Shown piece by piece: positions 7,865-16,982 of a stretch of 64,000 nt of DNA. A program made the translations under genes and the position numbers. Source of the stretch: Bacteroidota bacterium (GTDB lineage: Bacteria; Bacteroidota; Bacteroidia; Chitinophagales; Chitinophagaceae); the NCBI GenBank assembly GCA_013288945.1, contig JABDAZ010000007.1:1-64000 (forward strand), in the 5' to 3' direction. The notes beneath the pieces are model-generated. The model worked only from the letters and a program-made list of their open reading frames with translations. It was not told where the DNA came from and ran no database searches. Numbering within the stretch: the first letter of the stretch is position 1; every line of letters begins with the position of its first letter.

Positions 7865-8866
7865 CTACGGCACCTGAATAGCTTTTAATACATCATCAAT
7901 CACAATTTCTACATTCACATTTTCGGCTTCTGCTTCATATGTTAATCCAATTCTGTGGCGCAAAACATCTTTGGAAATTGATCGTACATCTTCCGGAATT
8001 ACATAACCTCTTTTATTTAAAAATGCATTTGCTTTTGCAGCTAACGCAAGATTAATACTCGCACGTGGCGAACCTCCATATGCTATTAATGATTTTAATT
8101 TTTCGAGTTTATATTTTTCCGGAGAACGTGTTGCAAAAACAATATCCAGAATATAATTTTCAATTTTTTCATCCATATAAACCTGGCGGGTTAAATCCCT
8201 TGCCTGCAAAATTTCCTGCGTGGAAACAACTTGCTCAATCTGCGGAGATGTAATGCCCTGCACGTTTTGACGGATAATTAATTGTTCTTCCTGCTTGGTT
8301 GGATAATCAACAATTACTTTCATTATAAAACGATCCTGTTGTGCTTCCGGCAATGGATATGTTCCTTCTTGCTCCAGTGGATTTTGCGTAGCAAGAACTA
8401 AAAATGGTTCTTCTAATTTATAGCTCGTGTCGCCGAGTGTTACTTGTTTTTCCTGCATCGCTTCCAGTAATGCACTTTGCACTTTTGCAGGCGCGCGGTT
8501 TATTTCATCTGCCAAAACAAAATTGGCGAAGATGGGCCCTTTGCGTACTACAAATTCATTTCGTTGCTGATTATAGATCATCGTTCCGACAACATCGGCG
8601 GGCAATAAATCCGGCGTAAATTGAACGCGGCTAAACTTTGCGCGAATGGCTTGTGACAAAGATTTGATGGCAAGCGTTTTTGCCAGTCCTGGCACGCCTT
8701 CCAGCAAAATGTGGCCGCTGCTTAACAAGCCGATTAATAAGCGATCGATCATATAATGTTGCCCAACAATTACACGCGCAACCTCATCGCGCAAGCGATC
8801 AATAAATACACTTTGGTATTGAATTTTTTCATTGAGTTGCCTGATGTCTTCAGCAGTATAAACCAT
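7865..8866 (-). CDS. MoxR-family AAA+ ATPase
   Basis: A 333-residue ATPase with Walker A GVPGLAKT (57-64), Walker B FVLADE (D120, E121) followed by INRAPAKVQSALLEAMQE, and a C-terminal lid with SPRASINLALAAKA. MoxR proteins act as chaperone-like partners of VWA-domain proteins, which follow in this operon (DUF58, BatD-like, BatA). It is the first gene of the minus-strand unit and full length. Transcription should begin in the 224-base spacer shared with the divergent lipoprotein gene; I could not pick a convincing promoter. Confidence 0.92.
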   Translation of the reverse strand: MVYTAEDIRQLNEKIQYQSVFIDRLRDEVARVIVGQHYMIDRLLIGLLSSGHILLEGVPGLAKTLAIKSLSQAIRAKFSRVQFTPDLLPADVVGTMIYNQQRNEFVVRKGPIFANFVLADEINRAPAKVQSALLEAMQEKQVTLGDTSYKLEEPFLVLATQNPLEQEGTYPLPEAQQDRFIMKVIVDYPTKQEEQLIIRQNVQGITSPQIEQVVSTQEILQARDLTRQVYMDEKIENYILDIVFATRSPEKYKLEKLKSLIAYGGSPRASINLALAAKANAFLNKRGYVIPEDVRSISKDVLRHRIGLTYEAEAENVNVEIVIDDVLKAIQVP

Positions 8867-9090
8867 AATTTTATATTAATGTTGCAAAATAACGAATTCA
8901 GTGTGCAAGTTGCTTGCCAAGTTAATGAAAGCCCGCAAATTATATTGTAATTGGCAACTGTATTCATTCTTATTCATTTTTTATACATTTTTTATTAATA
9001 AGAATGGAAATAAAAATCATTAACAAATCATAGAAATTAAATACACAATAAATGAGGCATTAAACTTGTTACACTCGTATAAAATATTTT

Positions 9091-9576
9091 ATGAAAAAAC
9101 AATTGATCTTTTCAGCAGTTTTTGTAGCCGCAATTTTTTTATTAATAAATGCATGCAGCAAAAGCAATTCAAATGCTTCAACGCCTCCAACAAAAATGCA
9201 GTTGCTCACGCAAACTTCCTGGAAATTTGATACTGCAGGATTAGATAATAATAACGATGGATTAATTGATGCGCCATTTCCGACAGGCTACGGAATAAGC
9301 AGTTGCGAATCAGATAATATTCTCACGTTAAAAGCTGACGGCACCGGAACGGTTGATGAAGGCGCAACAAAATGTAATGTAAATGATCCACAAACCACAG
9401 CATTTACCTGGAGCCTGGATAGCGCGCAAACTGCTATCGTTTTATCTGACACAATTTTTAGCGTTATCAGTGGCAATGTAAATATTACAAGTATTAATGC
9501 CACTTCTTTGCATCTTGAAAAAGCCGTTCCCGTTGGGCCGATTTCTGTGAATGTTGCTTTTTATATGAAACATTAA
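9091..9576 (+). CDS. Lipocalin-like lipoprotein
   Basis: A 161-residue protein with a signal sequence and lipobox (LLINAC, C22). The mature part begins with a Ser/Asn-rich linker and reads QLLTQTSWKFDTAG and later LKADGTGTVDEG, a pattern of small lipocalin-like beta-barrel lipoproteins common in Bacteroidota. It is probably anchored in the outer membrane. The ligand is unknown. It is monocistronic, followed by a large inverted-repeat element. Confidence 0.65.
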   Translation: MKKQLIFSAVFVAAIFLLINACSKSNSNASTPPTKMQLLTQTSWKFDTAGLDNNNDGLIDAPFPTGYGISSCESDNILTLKADGTGTVDEGATKCNVNDPQTTAFTWSLDSAQTAIVLSDTIFSVISGNVNITSINATSLHLEKAVPVGPISVNVAFYMKH

Positions 9577-9649
9577 TAAAAATTTGCAAACACTTTTTAA
9601 TGCAGTTCTTTTCTTTTTTTCTTGATAAAAAAAGAAACAAAAAAATCAA

Positions 9650-9802
9650 GGCTGCGAAACAAAAGCTAAAAATTCTGCATAAATCCTAAACCCGGCGAAA
9701 CTCGCCGCAAGATGCTATTAATGCTAACCGCAAATGGCTCAAACAACGCCGGGTTCTTAACGGATTTATTCCGAATTTTCTTAACGCTTTTGTTTCGAGG
9801 CC
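9650..9802. repeat. Large intergenic inverted-repeat element
   Basis: Outer arms 9650-9686 and 9762-9802 pair over about 40 bases with few mismatches (GCGAAACAAAAGC against GCTTTTGTTTCG, AAATCC against GGATTT). A perfect inner pair, AACCCGGCG 9689-9697 and CGCCGGGTT 9747-9755, is G+C rich compared with its surroundings. Just upstream (9610-9650) is an A/T-rich stretch containing CTTGATAAAAAAAG and AAAAAATCAAG, itself an inverted pair. It lies between converging genes, so it may end transcription, but its size and G+C content suggest an inserted element. Confidence 0.6.
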
Positions 9803-9840
9803 GGAGTAAAGCTGATTAAAAAAAATTAATTAAATATTTT

Positions 9841-11589
9841 TTACGATAAATATTTTCCTACAATTGGCATTCTTCTTCCAACGCCAAATGCCTTGCAGCT
9901 TACGCGGATGATTGGGCAAAATTGATTGCGTTTGTATTCGTTTGTATTAACGAGTTTCAAAATACGGTTTACTAAATCTTTATCAATTCCCATGGCAATG
10001 ATTTCTTTTGGGCCCTGTCTTTTTTCAATGTATTGATACAACACTTTATCAAGCACATCATATTCAGGTAAACTATCACTGTCTTTTTGTTCGGGCCGCA
10101 ACTCTGCAGAAGGCGCTTTATCAATTATATTTTGCGGGATGATTTCATCATTTCTATTAATATATTTTGCGAGCGCATATACCTGCATTTTATAAATATC
10201 ACCAAGCACACTCAAGCCGCCAGCCATGTCGCCATACAAAGTTCCATAACCAGTTGAGAGTTCGCTTTTGTTGGAAGTGTTTAATAAAATATATCCAAAC
10301 TTGTTTGCGATTGCCATTAATAAATTTCCGCGCGATCTGCTTTGAATATTTTCTTCAGCAACATTAAAAGGCAAATCTTTAAACACAGGTTTTAGTTCTG
10401 TAAGAAATGCATCATAAATATTTTTTATCGGAATAATATCATATTCATTTCCCAGATTTTTTGACAATAATTCTGCATCACTTACGGAGTGTGTAGTTGA
10501 AAAATGTGAAGGCATTAATATTGCGCGCACGTTTTCTTTTCCCAAAGCTTCACAAGCCAAAGCCAGTACCACAGCGCTGTCTATGCCGCCACTACTTCCA
10601 AGAATTGCTTTTGTAAAACCCATTTTATAAAAATAATCGCGTATGCCAAGTATTAATGCTGCATGAATTTGTGCAATATTATTTTCAGCAGTCAGATAAT
10701 TAATAATGCTTGCCGGATCATTTTGTTTTGACACGCGCATTTCTTTATCGAAAGAGTTGACAGATGATGGTTGACTGTTGACAGACTTATTTTTATCTGT
10801 CATCTGTAAACTGTCAACTGTCAACTCATTTAAATCTTCAAGCACAGTTATAAAAAAGTCTTCTTCAAAAGATTTTAATTCTTTAACAATATTTCCACTC
10901 GCATCATACACTAAACTTCCGCCGTCAAAAACAATTTCTGTTTGCGAACCAACTGCGTTGCAATAAAACATCGGCAATTTATATTTCAGCACATTTGCAC
11001 GCACCACTTCTTTACGATCTTTATCATGATCATAATCGAATGGCGATGCAGAAATATTAATCATCACATCCGGTTGTTGTTTTATTAATTCATCCATCGG
11101 GCAAATTCTGTACAACGGATTATCGCCAAGGTTCCAGATATCTTCGCAAATCGTTAATGCAATTTTTTTGTTTTTAAATTCAATAATATTCCAGTTATAA
11201 GCAGGTTCAAAATATCTATTTTCATCAAACACATCATATGTTGGCAAACATGTTTTATGCGCAACACCTTTCACATCTTTTTCAAATAACAACCATGCAG
11301 CATTAAATAAATCTTTTCCTTCCGCTTGCGGATTTCTCTGCGGGCAACCAACGATTACTCCAATATTTTCTGTGTGCTGTTTTATAATATCAATTGCATT
11401 ATAACAAGCATTAATAAAATCTTCAAACTCCAAAAAATCGCGCGGAGGGTAACCGCAAATGGCGAGCTCGGAAAACACGATCAAATCTGCATTTTCTTTT
11501 TTTGCACGATCAATCGCTTCAATAATTTTACGTGTATTATTTTCGAAATTTCCGATGTGATAATTCTGTTGTGCGAGAACGATTTTCAT
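9841..11589 (-). CDS. nadE: Glutamine-dependent NAD+ synthetase
   Basis: A 582-residue two-domain enzyme. The N-terminal nitrilase-type glutaminase shows the catalytic triad E41 (FSELAICGYPP), K112 (HKTCLPTYDV) and C148 (LTICEDIW). The C-terminal synthetase has the pyrophosphate loop SGGIDS at 333-338. It makes NAD from deamido-NAD, ATP and glutamine-derived ammonia. The linker, residues about 255-280, is coded by a TGACAG-type hairpin repeat that keeps the frame open. The remaining sequence looks complete. It is divergent from gldB, a neighbour often seen in Bacteroidota. Confidence 0.94.
   Translation of the reverse strand: MKIVLAQQNYHIGNFENNTRKIIEAIDRAKKENADLIVFSELAICGYPPRDFLEFEDFINACYNAIDIIKQHTENIGVIVGCPQRNPQAEGKDLFNAAWLLFEKDVKGVAHKTCLPTYDVFDENRYFEPAYNWNIIEFKNKKIALTICEDIWNLGDNPLYRICPMDELIKQQPDVMINISASPFDYDHDKDRKEVVRANVLKYKLPMFYCNAVGSQTEIVFDGGSLVYDASGNIVKELKSFEEDFFITVLEDLNELTVDSLQMTDKNKSVNSQPSSVNSFDKEMRVSKQNDPASIINYLTAENNIAQIHAALILGIRDYFYKMGFTKAILGSSGGIDSAVVLALACEALGKENVRAILMPSHFSTTHSVSDAELLSKNLGNEYDIIPIKNIYDAFLTELKPVFKDLPFNVAEENIQSRSRGNLLMAIANKFGYILLNTSNKSELSTGYGTLYGDMAGGLSVLGDIYKMQVYALAKYINRNDEIIPQNIIDKAPSAELRPEQKDSDSLPEYDVLDKVLYQYIEKRQGPKEIIAMGIDKDLVNRILKLVNTNEYKRNQFCPIIRVSCKAFGVGRRMPIVGKYLS
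10754..10827. repeat. Hairpin repeat inside nadE
   Basis: Left arm 10754-10784 (starting GAGTTGACAGATGATGG) and right arm 10797-10827 are reverse complements at 25 of 31 positions, with a 12-base loop. The words are the TGACAG/TGTCA family found around the four-helix-bundle gene at 7448 and at 43801, 46227 and 47132. Translated in the nadE frame it gives a polar Ser/Asn/Asp/Lys-rich stretch between the two enzyme domains. Confidence 0.75.
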
Positions 11590-11713
11590 AATGCAAATTT
11601 ACAAAAAATCAAATCATTGCTTTCATTAACCAAAACATGCATTGTAAGAAGTTAAAACTAAAATGAAATAGCTTTACTTCGCACTAATTTTTAACCGAGA
11701 TCGTTTAATAAAA

Positions 11714-12736
11714 ATGAAAAAAATAATTTCTGTTTCATTAATAATATTTTTGATCGCATCATGTAAAAATGGAAAAAATATTCCTGATGTTTCCAACATT
11801 CCTGTCACGGTAAAAATTGAACGTTTTGATAATGCATTCTTCGCGCTCGATTCAAATAATTTTGCAGCAGGTTTATATAAACTCAATCAACAGTTTCCCT
11901 ATTTTTTTACAGATTTTACTGCAAACATTTTAGGCGTTGGTATTTTAAGCGATACAAGCAAAATGGCTTTTGCAGCAACGCGCCAATTTCTCACAAGTTA
12001 TTTTCCTGTAAAAGATTCTATTCAATTAAAATTTGAAAAAACTGACTGGCTCGAAAATGATTTGAAAAAAACTTTTCAATATGTAAAATATTATTTTCCA
12101 AAATATCCGCTGCCACAAAAAGTAGTAACATACATCGGCCCGTTTGATGCGCCAAGTGTTGCGATTACAAACTATGCGCTTGGCATCGGTTTGCAATTGT
12201 ATGCAGGAAATAAATTTTCTTTTTATAATAGTATGCAAGGACAGGAAATGTATCCATCCTATATTTCCCGCCGCTTCGAGCCGCAATATATTAATGTGAA
12301 TTGTGCCAAAGCAATTGCTGAAGATTTATATCCGGATAAAAGTGGCGACAAACCTTTGATTGCGCAAATGGTTGAAAAAGGAAAATACTGGTATCTCACC
12401 GATTTGTTTTTGCCTGAAACTGCAGACAGTTTGAAAACAGGCTTCACACAAAAACAATTGGATTGGTGCAAAGCAAATGAAGGATTAATATGGAATTATT
12501 TTTTGCAAGGCGATAATATTTTATATACGATTGATCCGGATGTTATAAAAAATTATATGGGCGATTCGCCAAGTACGCAGGGAATGCCAGACGTTTCTCC
12601 GGGAAATATTGGCCAATGGGTTGGCTGGCAAATTGTAAAAAAATATGTTGAAAATAATCCGTCGATTACTCCTGCGCAATTAATGAAAACTGATCCAAAG
12701 AAAATTTTTGATGAAGCAAAATATAAACCGAGATAA
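11714..12736 (+). CDS. gldB: Gliding-motility lipoprotein GldB
   Basis: A 340-residue lipoprotein (lipobox LIASC, C17) whose early mature part reads VTVKIERFDNAFF and FPYFFTDF, the GldB family signature, and which spans the whole family length. GldB is a membrane-anchored protein needed for gliding and type IX secretion in Flavobacterium, and is widely kept in Bacteroidota that do not glide. Here no gldC follows; the next gene is an ACT-domain gene. It is divergent from nadE with a 124-base shared upstream region. Confidence 0.85.
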   Translation: MKKIISVSLIIFLIASCKNGKNIPDVSNIPVTVKIERFDNAFFALDSNNFAAGLYKLNQQFPYFFTDFTANILGVGILSDTSKMAFAATRQFLTSYFPVKDSIQLKFEKTDWLENDLKKTFQYVKYYFPKYPLPQKVVTYIGPFDAPSVAITNYALGIGLQLYAGNKFSFYNSMQGQEMYPSYISRRFEPQYINVNCAKAIAEDLYPDKSGDKPLIAQMVEKGKYWYLTDLFLPETADSLKTGFTQKQLDWCKANEGLIWNYFLQGDNILYTIDPDVIKNYMGDSPSTQGMPDVSPGNIGQWVGWQIVKKYVENNPSITPAQLMKTDPKKIFDEAKYKPR

Positions 12737-12741
12737 AAATA

Positions 12742-13139
12742 ATGCCGGGAGAAATAAATTTAATTTCTTTATTAAAAACAATGAAGCCAATTCTTAATGA
12801 TGGCGAATACGTTTTTTGTACTGTTGATAAAAAAATAAATTTACAGCAAAAAGAAATTTTATTTTTCTTTAAAGAACAAGAAGGCGATACAATTATTACT
12901 ACAAAAATATTTGCCGACAGTTTACATCTTCCTTATCATTTTATCGCAGCGTGGATAACGCTTACTGTTCATTCTTCTTTAGAGGCTGTTGGATTAACGG
13001 CTGCATTTTCCAAAGCGCTTGCTGATGAAAATATCAGTTGCAATGTTGTTGCTGCTTATATCATGATCATATTTTCGTTGCGAAGAACGATGCTGATAAA
13101 GCGATGAAAGTATTGCAAAACCTTTCTGGTTCTTATTAA
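12742..13139 (+). pseudogene. ACT-domain protein, frameshifted near 13056
   Basis: From ATG 12742 the protein reads like the tandem ACT-domain family (NLISLLKTMKPILNDGEYVF, later LEAVGLTAAFSKALADENIS, CNVVAA). After residue 105 the frame goes wrong and stops at 13107. Restoring one T near 13057 gives AYYHDHIFVAKNDADKAMKV and onward to a TAA at 13137-13139, exactly the family ending. ACT domains bind small ligands such as amino acids. Either the gene has just been inactivated or a base is missing from the sequence. It follows gldB after five bases. Confidence 0.8.
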
Positions 13140-13238
13140 TAAACAAAACCGTTTTATTAATAATCAAAAAATAATTTTCAGAAACTGTGATTTTCTGAAT
13201 CCTTCTGCGAATAATAGATGGAAGAATTTTATTTTTAG

Positions 13239-13745
13239 ATGAACATGCAAACTGATAAAGAATCGTTTTCAAAACTGATGCAGGAAAACAAGGGAATTGT
13301 TTTTAAAGTTTGCAATTCTTATTGCTCAAATAAAAACGATATTGAAGATCTGGCGCAGGAAATTATTTACCAGTTATGGAAATCTTACAGCAGTTATAAT
13401 TCTGAATACAAATTCACAACGTGGATGTATAAAATTGCATTGAACACGGCCATTTCATTTTACAGAAAAGTAAAAAAAACGCGCAACACAATTTCTTTTG
13501 AAGAACATTTAATTGAAATTGAAGATGATAATAATTCATCTGAAACCAATCAAAATATAAATTTATTACAGCAATTTATTAATGAATTAAAAGAGCTTGA
13601 CAAAGCATTAATGATTTTATATCTCGAAGAAAAAAGTTACAAAGAAATTGCAGAAATAATCGGTATTACAGAAACAAATGTGGCAACAAAAATTGGCCGC
13701 ATTAAAGAAAAATTAAAACAAAAATTTTCAACGTATAATTTATAA
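13239..13745 (+). CDS. RNA polymerase sigma-70 family (ECF) factor
   Basis: A 168-residue ECF-type sigma factor. Region 2 shows SNKNDIEDLAQEIIYQLWKS and FTTWMYKIALNTAISFYRK; region 4 shows LYLEEKSYKEIAEIIGITET followed by a recognition helix ending IGRIKEKLKQKF. It directs RNA polymerase to a set of promoters not visible here. The next gene, three bases downstream, encodes a membrane protein that could hold the factor at the membrane, as anti-sigma partners do. Start ATG 13239; ATG 13245 is also possible. Confidence 0.85.
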   Translation: MNMQTDKESFSKLMQENKGIVFKVCNSYCSNKNDIEDLAQEIIYQLWKSYSSYNSEYKFTTWMYKIALNTAISFYRKVKKTRNTISFEEHLIEIEDDNNSSETNQNINLLQQFINELKELDKALMILYLEEKSYKEIAEIIGITETNVATKIGRIKEKLKQKFSTYNL

Positions 13746-13748
13746 AAA

Positions 13749-14393
13749 ATGGAAACGCAGGAATTAAAAAACGCATGGAACGCAAGTGAAAAAAATTTAG
13801 AAAATTTATGGACATTAAATATGCGTTGTATAGAAATGGTGCAAACGCAAAAAGCAAAATCAAAATTAAATGGCTTGGCGGCGTTTAAATCTGTCGCAAT
13901 TATTTTGGGAATATTGTATGTTTTATTTCTTGGAATACTTGTGTATGGCAATCATTTTAAAAATTTATATTTTACTTTTTCTATTGGAATAATAATGGTT
14001 ATTAATATTGTTGCCATTGCAGTTTATATAAAACATCTTGTATTAATTTCTCAAATAAATTTTGGTGAAAGCATTATTAATGCGCAAAAAAAATTAGCTG
14101 AATTGCAAGCTTCAACTATTAATATCACGCGCATTATTTGGTTGCAATTGCCATTCTGGTGCACATGGTTTTGGAGCAGCAATTGGATTAATAATAACAC
14201 GGCAAATTTTTTATTAACGGCTTTTCCGATTGCATTATTTTTTGCAGTTGTTGCAGTGTGGTTGTTTAAAAATATTTCTTTGCAAAACAGTCATAAAAAA
14301 TGGTTCAGGATTTTATTCAGCACAACCGAATGGACTTCTGTTATTAAAGCAATTGAATTTATTAATGAAATTGATGAGTTTAAAAAAGATTAA
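13749..14393 (+). CDS. Four-span membrane protein, possible anti-sigma partner
   Basis: A 214-residue protein. A soluble N-terminal helix (METQELKNAWNASEKNLENL) is followed by four predicted membrane segments near residues 46-65, 75-96, 134-153 and 155-175. Lying three bases behind an ECF sigma gene, it probably shares its transcript and may sequester the sigma factor through its short cytoplasmic N-terminus. There is no ZAS zinc motif, so this is inferred from position only. Confidence 0.6.
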   Translation: METQELKNAWNASEKNLENLWTLNMRCIEMVQTQKAKSKLNGLAAFKSVAIILGILYVLFLGILVYGNHFKNLYFTFSIGIIMVINIVAIAVYIKHLVLISQINFGESIINAQKKLAELQASTINITRIIWLQLPFWCTWFWSSNWINNNTANFLLTAFPIALFFAVVAVWLFKNISLQNSHKKWFRILFSTTEWTSVIKAIEFINEIDEFKKD

Positions 14394-14438
14394 CGGCAAT
14401 AATTTTTTGTAATTTAAATTTATTAATAAAAATATTTT

Positions 14439-14759
14439 ATGCAGGAAAGAATTGTAATTGTTGGTTACAAACCAAAAATTGGTAAAGAAGAAATGTTGAA
14501 ATCACTAATGCGCGAACATCTTTCTACTTTACAAAAATTACATTTGGCTACCGATAGAAATTCCATAATGATGGAAGCTGAGGATGGAACTATTATTGAA
14601 GTGTTTGAATGGAAATCAAAAGCAGCCATTGAAAGCGCGCACACAAATCCGGAAGTATTAAAAATGTGGGCGAAGTATGCAGAATGTTGCGATTATATCC
14701 CGGTTGGAAATGTTGCGGAAATAGCAAATTTGTTTTCTGAATTTACGCCGTTTAGCTAA
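14439..14759 (+). CDS. Antibiotic biosynthesis monooxygenase-like (dimeric alpha/beta barrel) protein
   Basis: A 106-residue protein with the pattern of the ABM/dimeric alpha-beta-barrel fold: a first strand RIVIVGYKPKIGKEEMLKSL, a helix, then DGTIIEVFEWKSKAAIESAH and a final helix. Members are small cytosolic enzymes or heme- or quinone-related proteins. No catalytic residue can be assigned. It ends 21 bases before the convergent desaturase gene. Confidence 0.65.
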   Translation: MQERIVIVGYKPKIGKEEMLKSLMREHLSTLQKLHLATDRNSIMMEAEDGTIIEVFEWKSKAAIESAHTNPEVLKMWAKYAECCDYIPVGNVAEIANLFSEFTPFS

Positions 14760-14780
14760 ACAATTATTAATAAAATAATT

Positions 14781-15869
14781 TTAAGCGTTTGCGTAAACAG
14801 GTTTTTTACCAAACTGTTTCATCATTTTAAAATGAGAACCAATGGCGCTTGTCATTGTTGGAAATTCGTTGTAATTAATATTAAATTGTTCGCAGGTTTG
14901 CTTTACAATTTTGCTGATTGCAGGATAATGAACATGGCTCACGCGCGGAAATAAATGATGTTCAATTTGAAAATTTAAGCCGCCAACATACCAGGAAACC
15001 AATTTATTTTTTGGTGCAAAGTTCGCCGTTGTTTTCACCTGGTGAATCGCCCATTCTTCTTCAATTTTTTTATTGTCGTTTATACCAACATATTCAAATT
15101 CTGCGTGCTCAACAACGTGCGCTAACTGAAATACAAGCGCAAGTGTTAATCCCATGGTTACGTGCATGCATGCAAAACCAACCAGCCATGCTTTCCATCC
15201 AACAAATACAATTGGTAAAGTGATATAAAAAATAAGGTATAGAGCTTTGCTAAACCAGAATACAAAATGCTCGCGCTGATCCATTTTTTGCAATGGTGTA
15301 GATTGGATTTTTTTCTTAAAATATTTATTAAAGTCCATCATCACCACCCAAGCAAAAGATGAAATTGCATAAACCAGCACTACATAATATTGCTGAAACC
15401 TGTGCGCAGGAACCCATTTCTGTGTATCGCATTGGCGCATTAACGGGCTTTTTGCAATATCATCATCAATGCCATCAACGTTTGTATATGTGTGATGAAT
15501 AATGTTGTGTTTAAATTTCCAGATAAAAGCATTTCCACCGAGCGCGTTCAAACTCAAACCCATCATATCATTTACCCAACCTTTACGCGAATAACTTCCG
15601 TGGCAGGCATCGTGCATTACATTAAAACCAATGCTCGCGAGGATTAATCCCAACGCGCAACTTAATACGATACCAACTAGAGCCGGCATGGTAAAAACCA
15701 GTAAAGAAATATAAATAAGAATGGCAGACGGTATTAATATTACACTTTTGGAATACAGTTTCCAGTTGCCGGTTTTTTTAATATTATTAGTGGTAAAATA
15801 TTGTTCTACCGAAGCTTTAAGCGTTGTGTAGAAGGTGGTGTTTTTGTTGTTGAAAGTAACTTTTGACAT
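14781..15869 (-). CDS. Membrane fatty acid desaturase
   Basis: A 362-residue integral membrane di-iron desaturase. The three histidine boxes are visible: HDACHGSY after the second hydrophobic region, HNIIHHTYTNVDGIDDD, and QIEHHLFPRVSH near the C-terminus. Four or more membrane segments lie between them. It introduces double bonds into acyl chains and so tunes membrane fluidity. The sequence reads like the acyl-lipid/linoleoyl-type family in Bacteroidota. I chose ATG 15869 because the frame upstream to 16028 has no similarity. Confidence 0.9.
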   Translation of the reverse strand: MSKVTFNNKNTTFYTTLKASVEQYFTTNNIKKTGNWKLYSKSVILIPSAILIYISLLVFTMPALVGIVLSCALGLILASIGFNVMHDACHGSYSRKGWVNDMMGLSLNALGGNAFIWKFKHNIIHHTYTNVDGIDDDIAKSPLMRQCDTQKWVPAHRFQQYYVVLVYAISSFAWVVMMDFNKYFKKKIQSTPLQKMDQREHFVFWFSKALYLIFYITLPIVFVGWKAWLVGFACMHVTMGLTLALVFQLAHVVEHAEFEYVGINDNKKIEEEWAIHQVKTTANFAPKNKLVSWYVGGLNFQIEHHLFPRVSHVHYPAISKIVKQTCEQFNINYNEFPTMTSAIGSHFKMMKQFGKKPVYANA

Positions 15870-16045
15870 AAAGGAGTAAATTTTACCAACTGTTTTTTCA
15901 TCAGAACGGAACTGCTTATTAATGCTGAAAAAATTTGTTGATTCCGTTAATAACTCTTGTTTAGCAAGGTTATTGTAGCAACGCTGCAAGATATGCAGAT
16001 TTAACTGGGCGCGAAAATTTTTCCACAAGCCAAACTGTTAAATAA

Positions 16046-16522
16046 TCATTTGGCAATCTTGGTGCGGAGCAGGCTGCGCGCAGCCTGGATTTCAGTGAGA
16101 TCTTTAAATGCATCTTTAGGTACCATAAAGAAAGAACGCCGGTTAAAATAGAGCAGGAAAAAAATTTCTGTTTCCTTGTATTCGCTAAAGTTTTTCCATT
16201 GCCAAACCTGTGTGCCGTTTTGCGTTTCAAGCATCACGCCTTTTTCTTCCATGCTCAAAATAAATGTATCTCTAAAAGTTTCTGATTTTTTATAAATACT
16301 TAATGGAAGTAAACGCCTGACAGCAATCCATAATAAAAACCACAATAAAGAAAATATTAAAAAAGGAAATGGCTTTATTATTTTAAAATAAAAAAGCACA
16401 GCAGATAAAATCGCAAACACATTAATAACAATAAATAAAACCCTTATTTCTGCCATTCCAAAAAAATGGCTGCGCAAGCCATCCAACACTTGTTTTTTGT
16501 TATAGCCAAATTGAATCGTCAT
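16046..16522 (-). CDS. YcxB-like membrane protein
   Basis: A 158-residue protein with two adjacent membrane helices (about 30-46 and 52-70) and a soluble C-terminal part reading FSEYKETEIFFLLYFNRRSF followed by MVPKDAF, the YcxB-like C-terminal domain. The domain is found as single-copy small membrane proteins of unknown role. Start ATG 16522 is preferred to 16588, which adds a stretch without similarity. It precedes the desaturase gene on the same strand by 176 bases. Confidence 0.7.
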   Translation of the reverse strand: MTIQFGYNKKQVLDGLRSHFFGMAEIRVLFIVINVFAILSAVLFYFKIIKPFPFLIFSLLWFLLWIAVRRLLPLSIYKKSETFRDTFILSMEEKGVMLETQNGTQVWQWKNFSEYKETEIFFLLYFNRRSFFMVPKDAFKDLTEIQAARSLLRTKIAK

Positions 16523-16628
16523 TCCCTTTCTTTCCGGTAAAAATAGGAAGGTTTTACATAAAAAATGGCTGCCATTAATGACAACCATTTTAAAAATTTT
16601 TATTTAAAAGAAATGAACTTTGGGTAAA

Positions 16629-16745
16629 TTATCTTACGCTTCTGCAATGGCTGTAATGACGGTTTGCTGCTTCATAAGGCGTAACCGATCTGGCGCAAGA
16701 TGCAAAAAAAGACGCGATTAATACAAGGGCTAGGATTTTTTTCAT
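16629..16745 (-). CDS. Very small putative lipoprotein, 38 residues
   Basis: ATG 16745 to TAA 16629 gives a signal sequence MKKILALVLIASFF with lipobox FASC (C17) and a 21-residue mature part RSVTPYEAANRHYSHCRSVR. The good signal peptide, lipobox and end in a stop support a real gene despite its size. The mature part is rich in His, Arg and Cys. Bacteroidota have similar tiny lipoproteins but I cannot name a family. Confidence 0.55.
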   Translation of the reverse strand: MKKILALVLIASFFASCARSVTPYEAANRHYSHCRSVR

Positions 16746-16982
16746 TATTATGTTTTTAGGTGTACGAATTTCAATAACGAAAATAGCGTTCTAAAATTGC
16801 CATGCAAGTAAACAGGCAGAAATTTTTTGCAAAACACCACATTAATAAATAGTATTGGCGTAAACACTTATTGCTTCTGTATAATTGAATTAAAAAATAA
16901 ACATTAATAAATGGTTTTTCATTTTGCGGCGAGTTTGCAATTGTAATTTTTATTATATTTATTCCACTCAAAAACAAACCAA

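Noticed and set aside
16681-16760. tRNA or small structured RNA near 16700
   Set aside because: No cloverleaf, T-loop GTTCGAATC or CCA-end pattern; the region is better explained by the small lipoprotein ORF.
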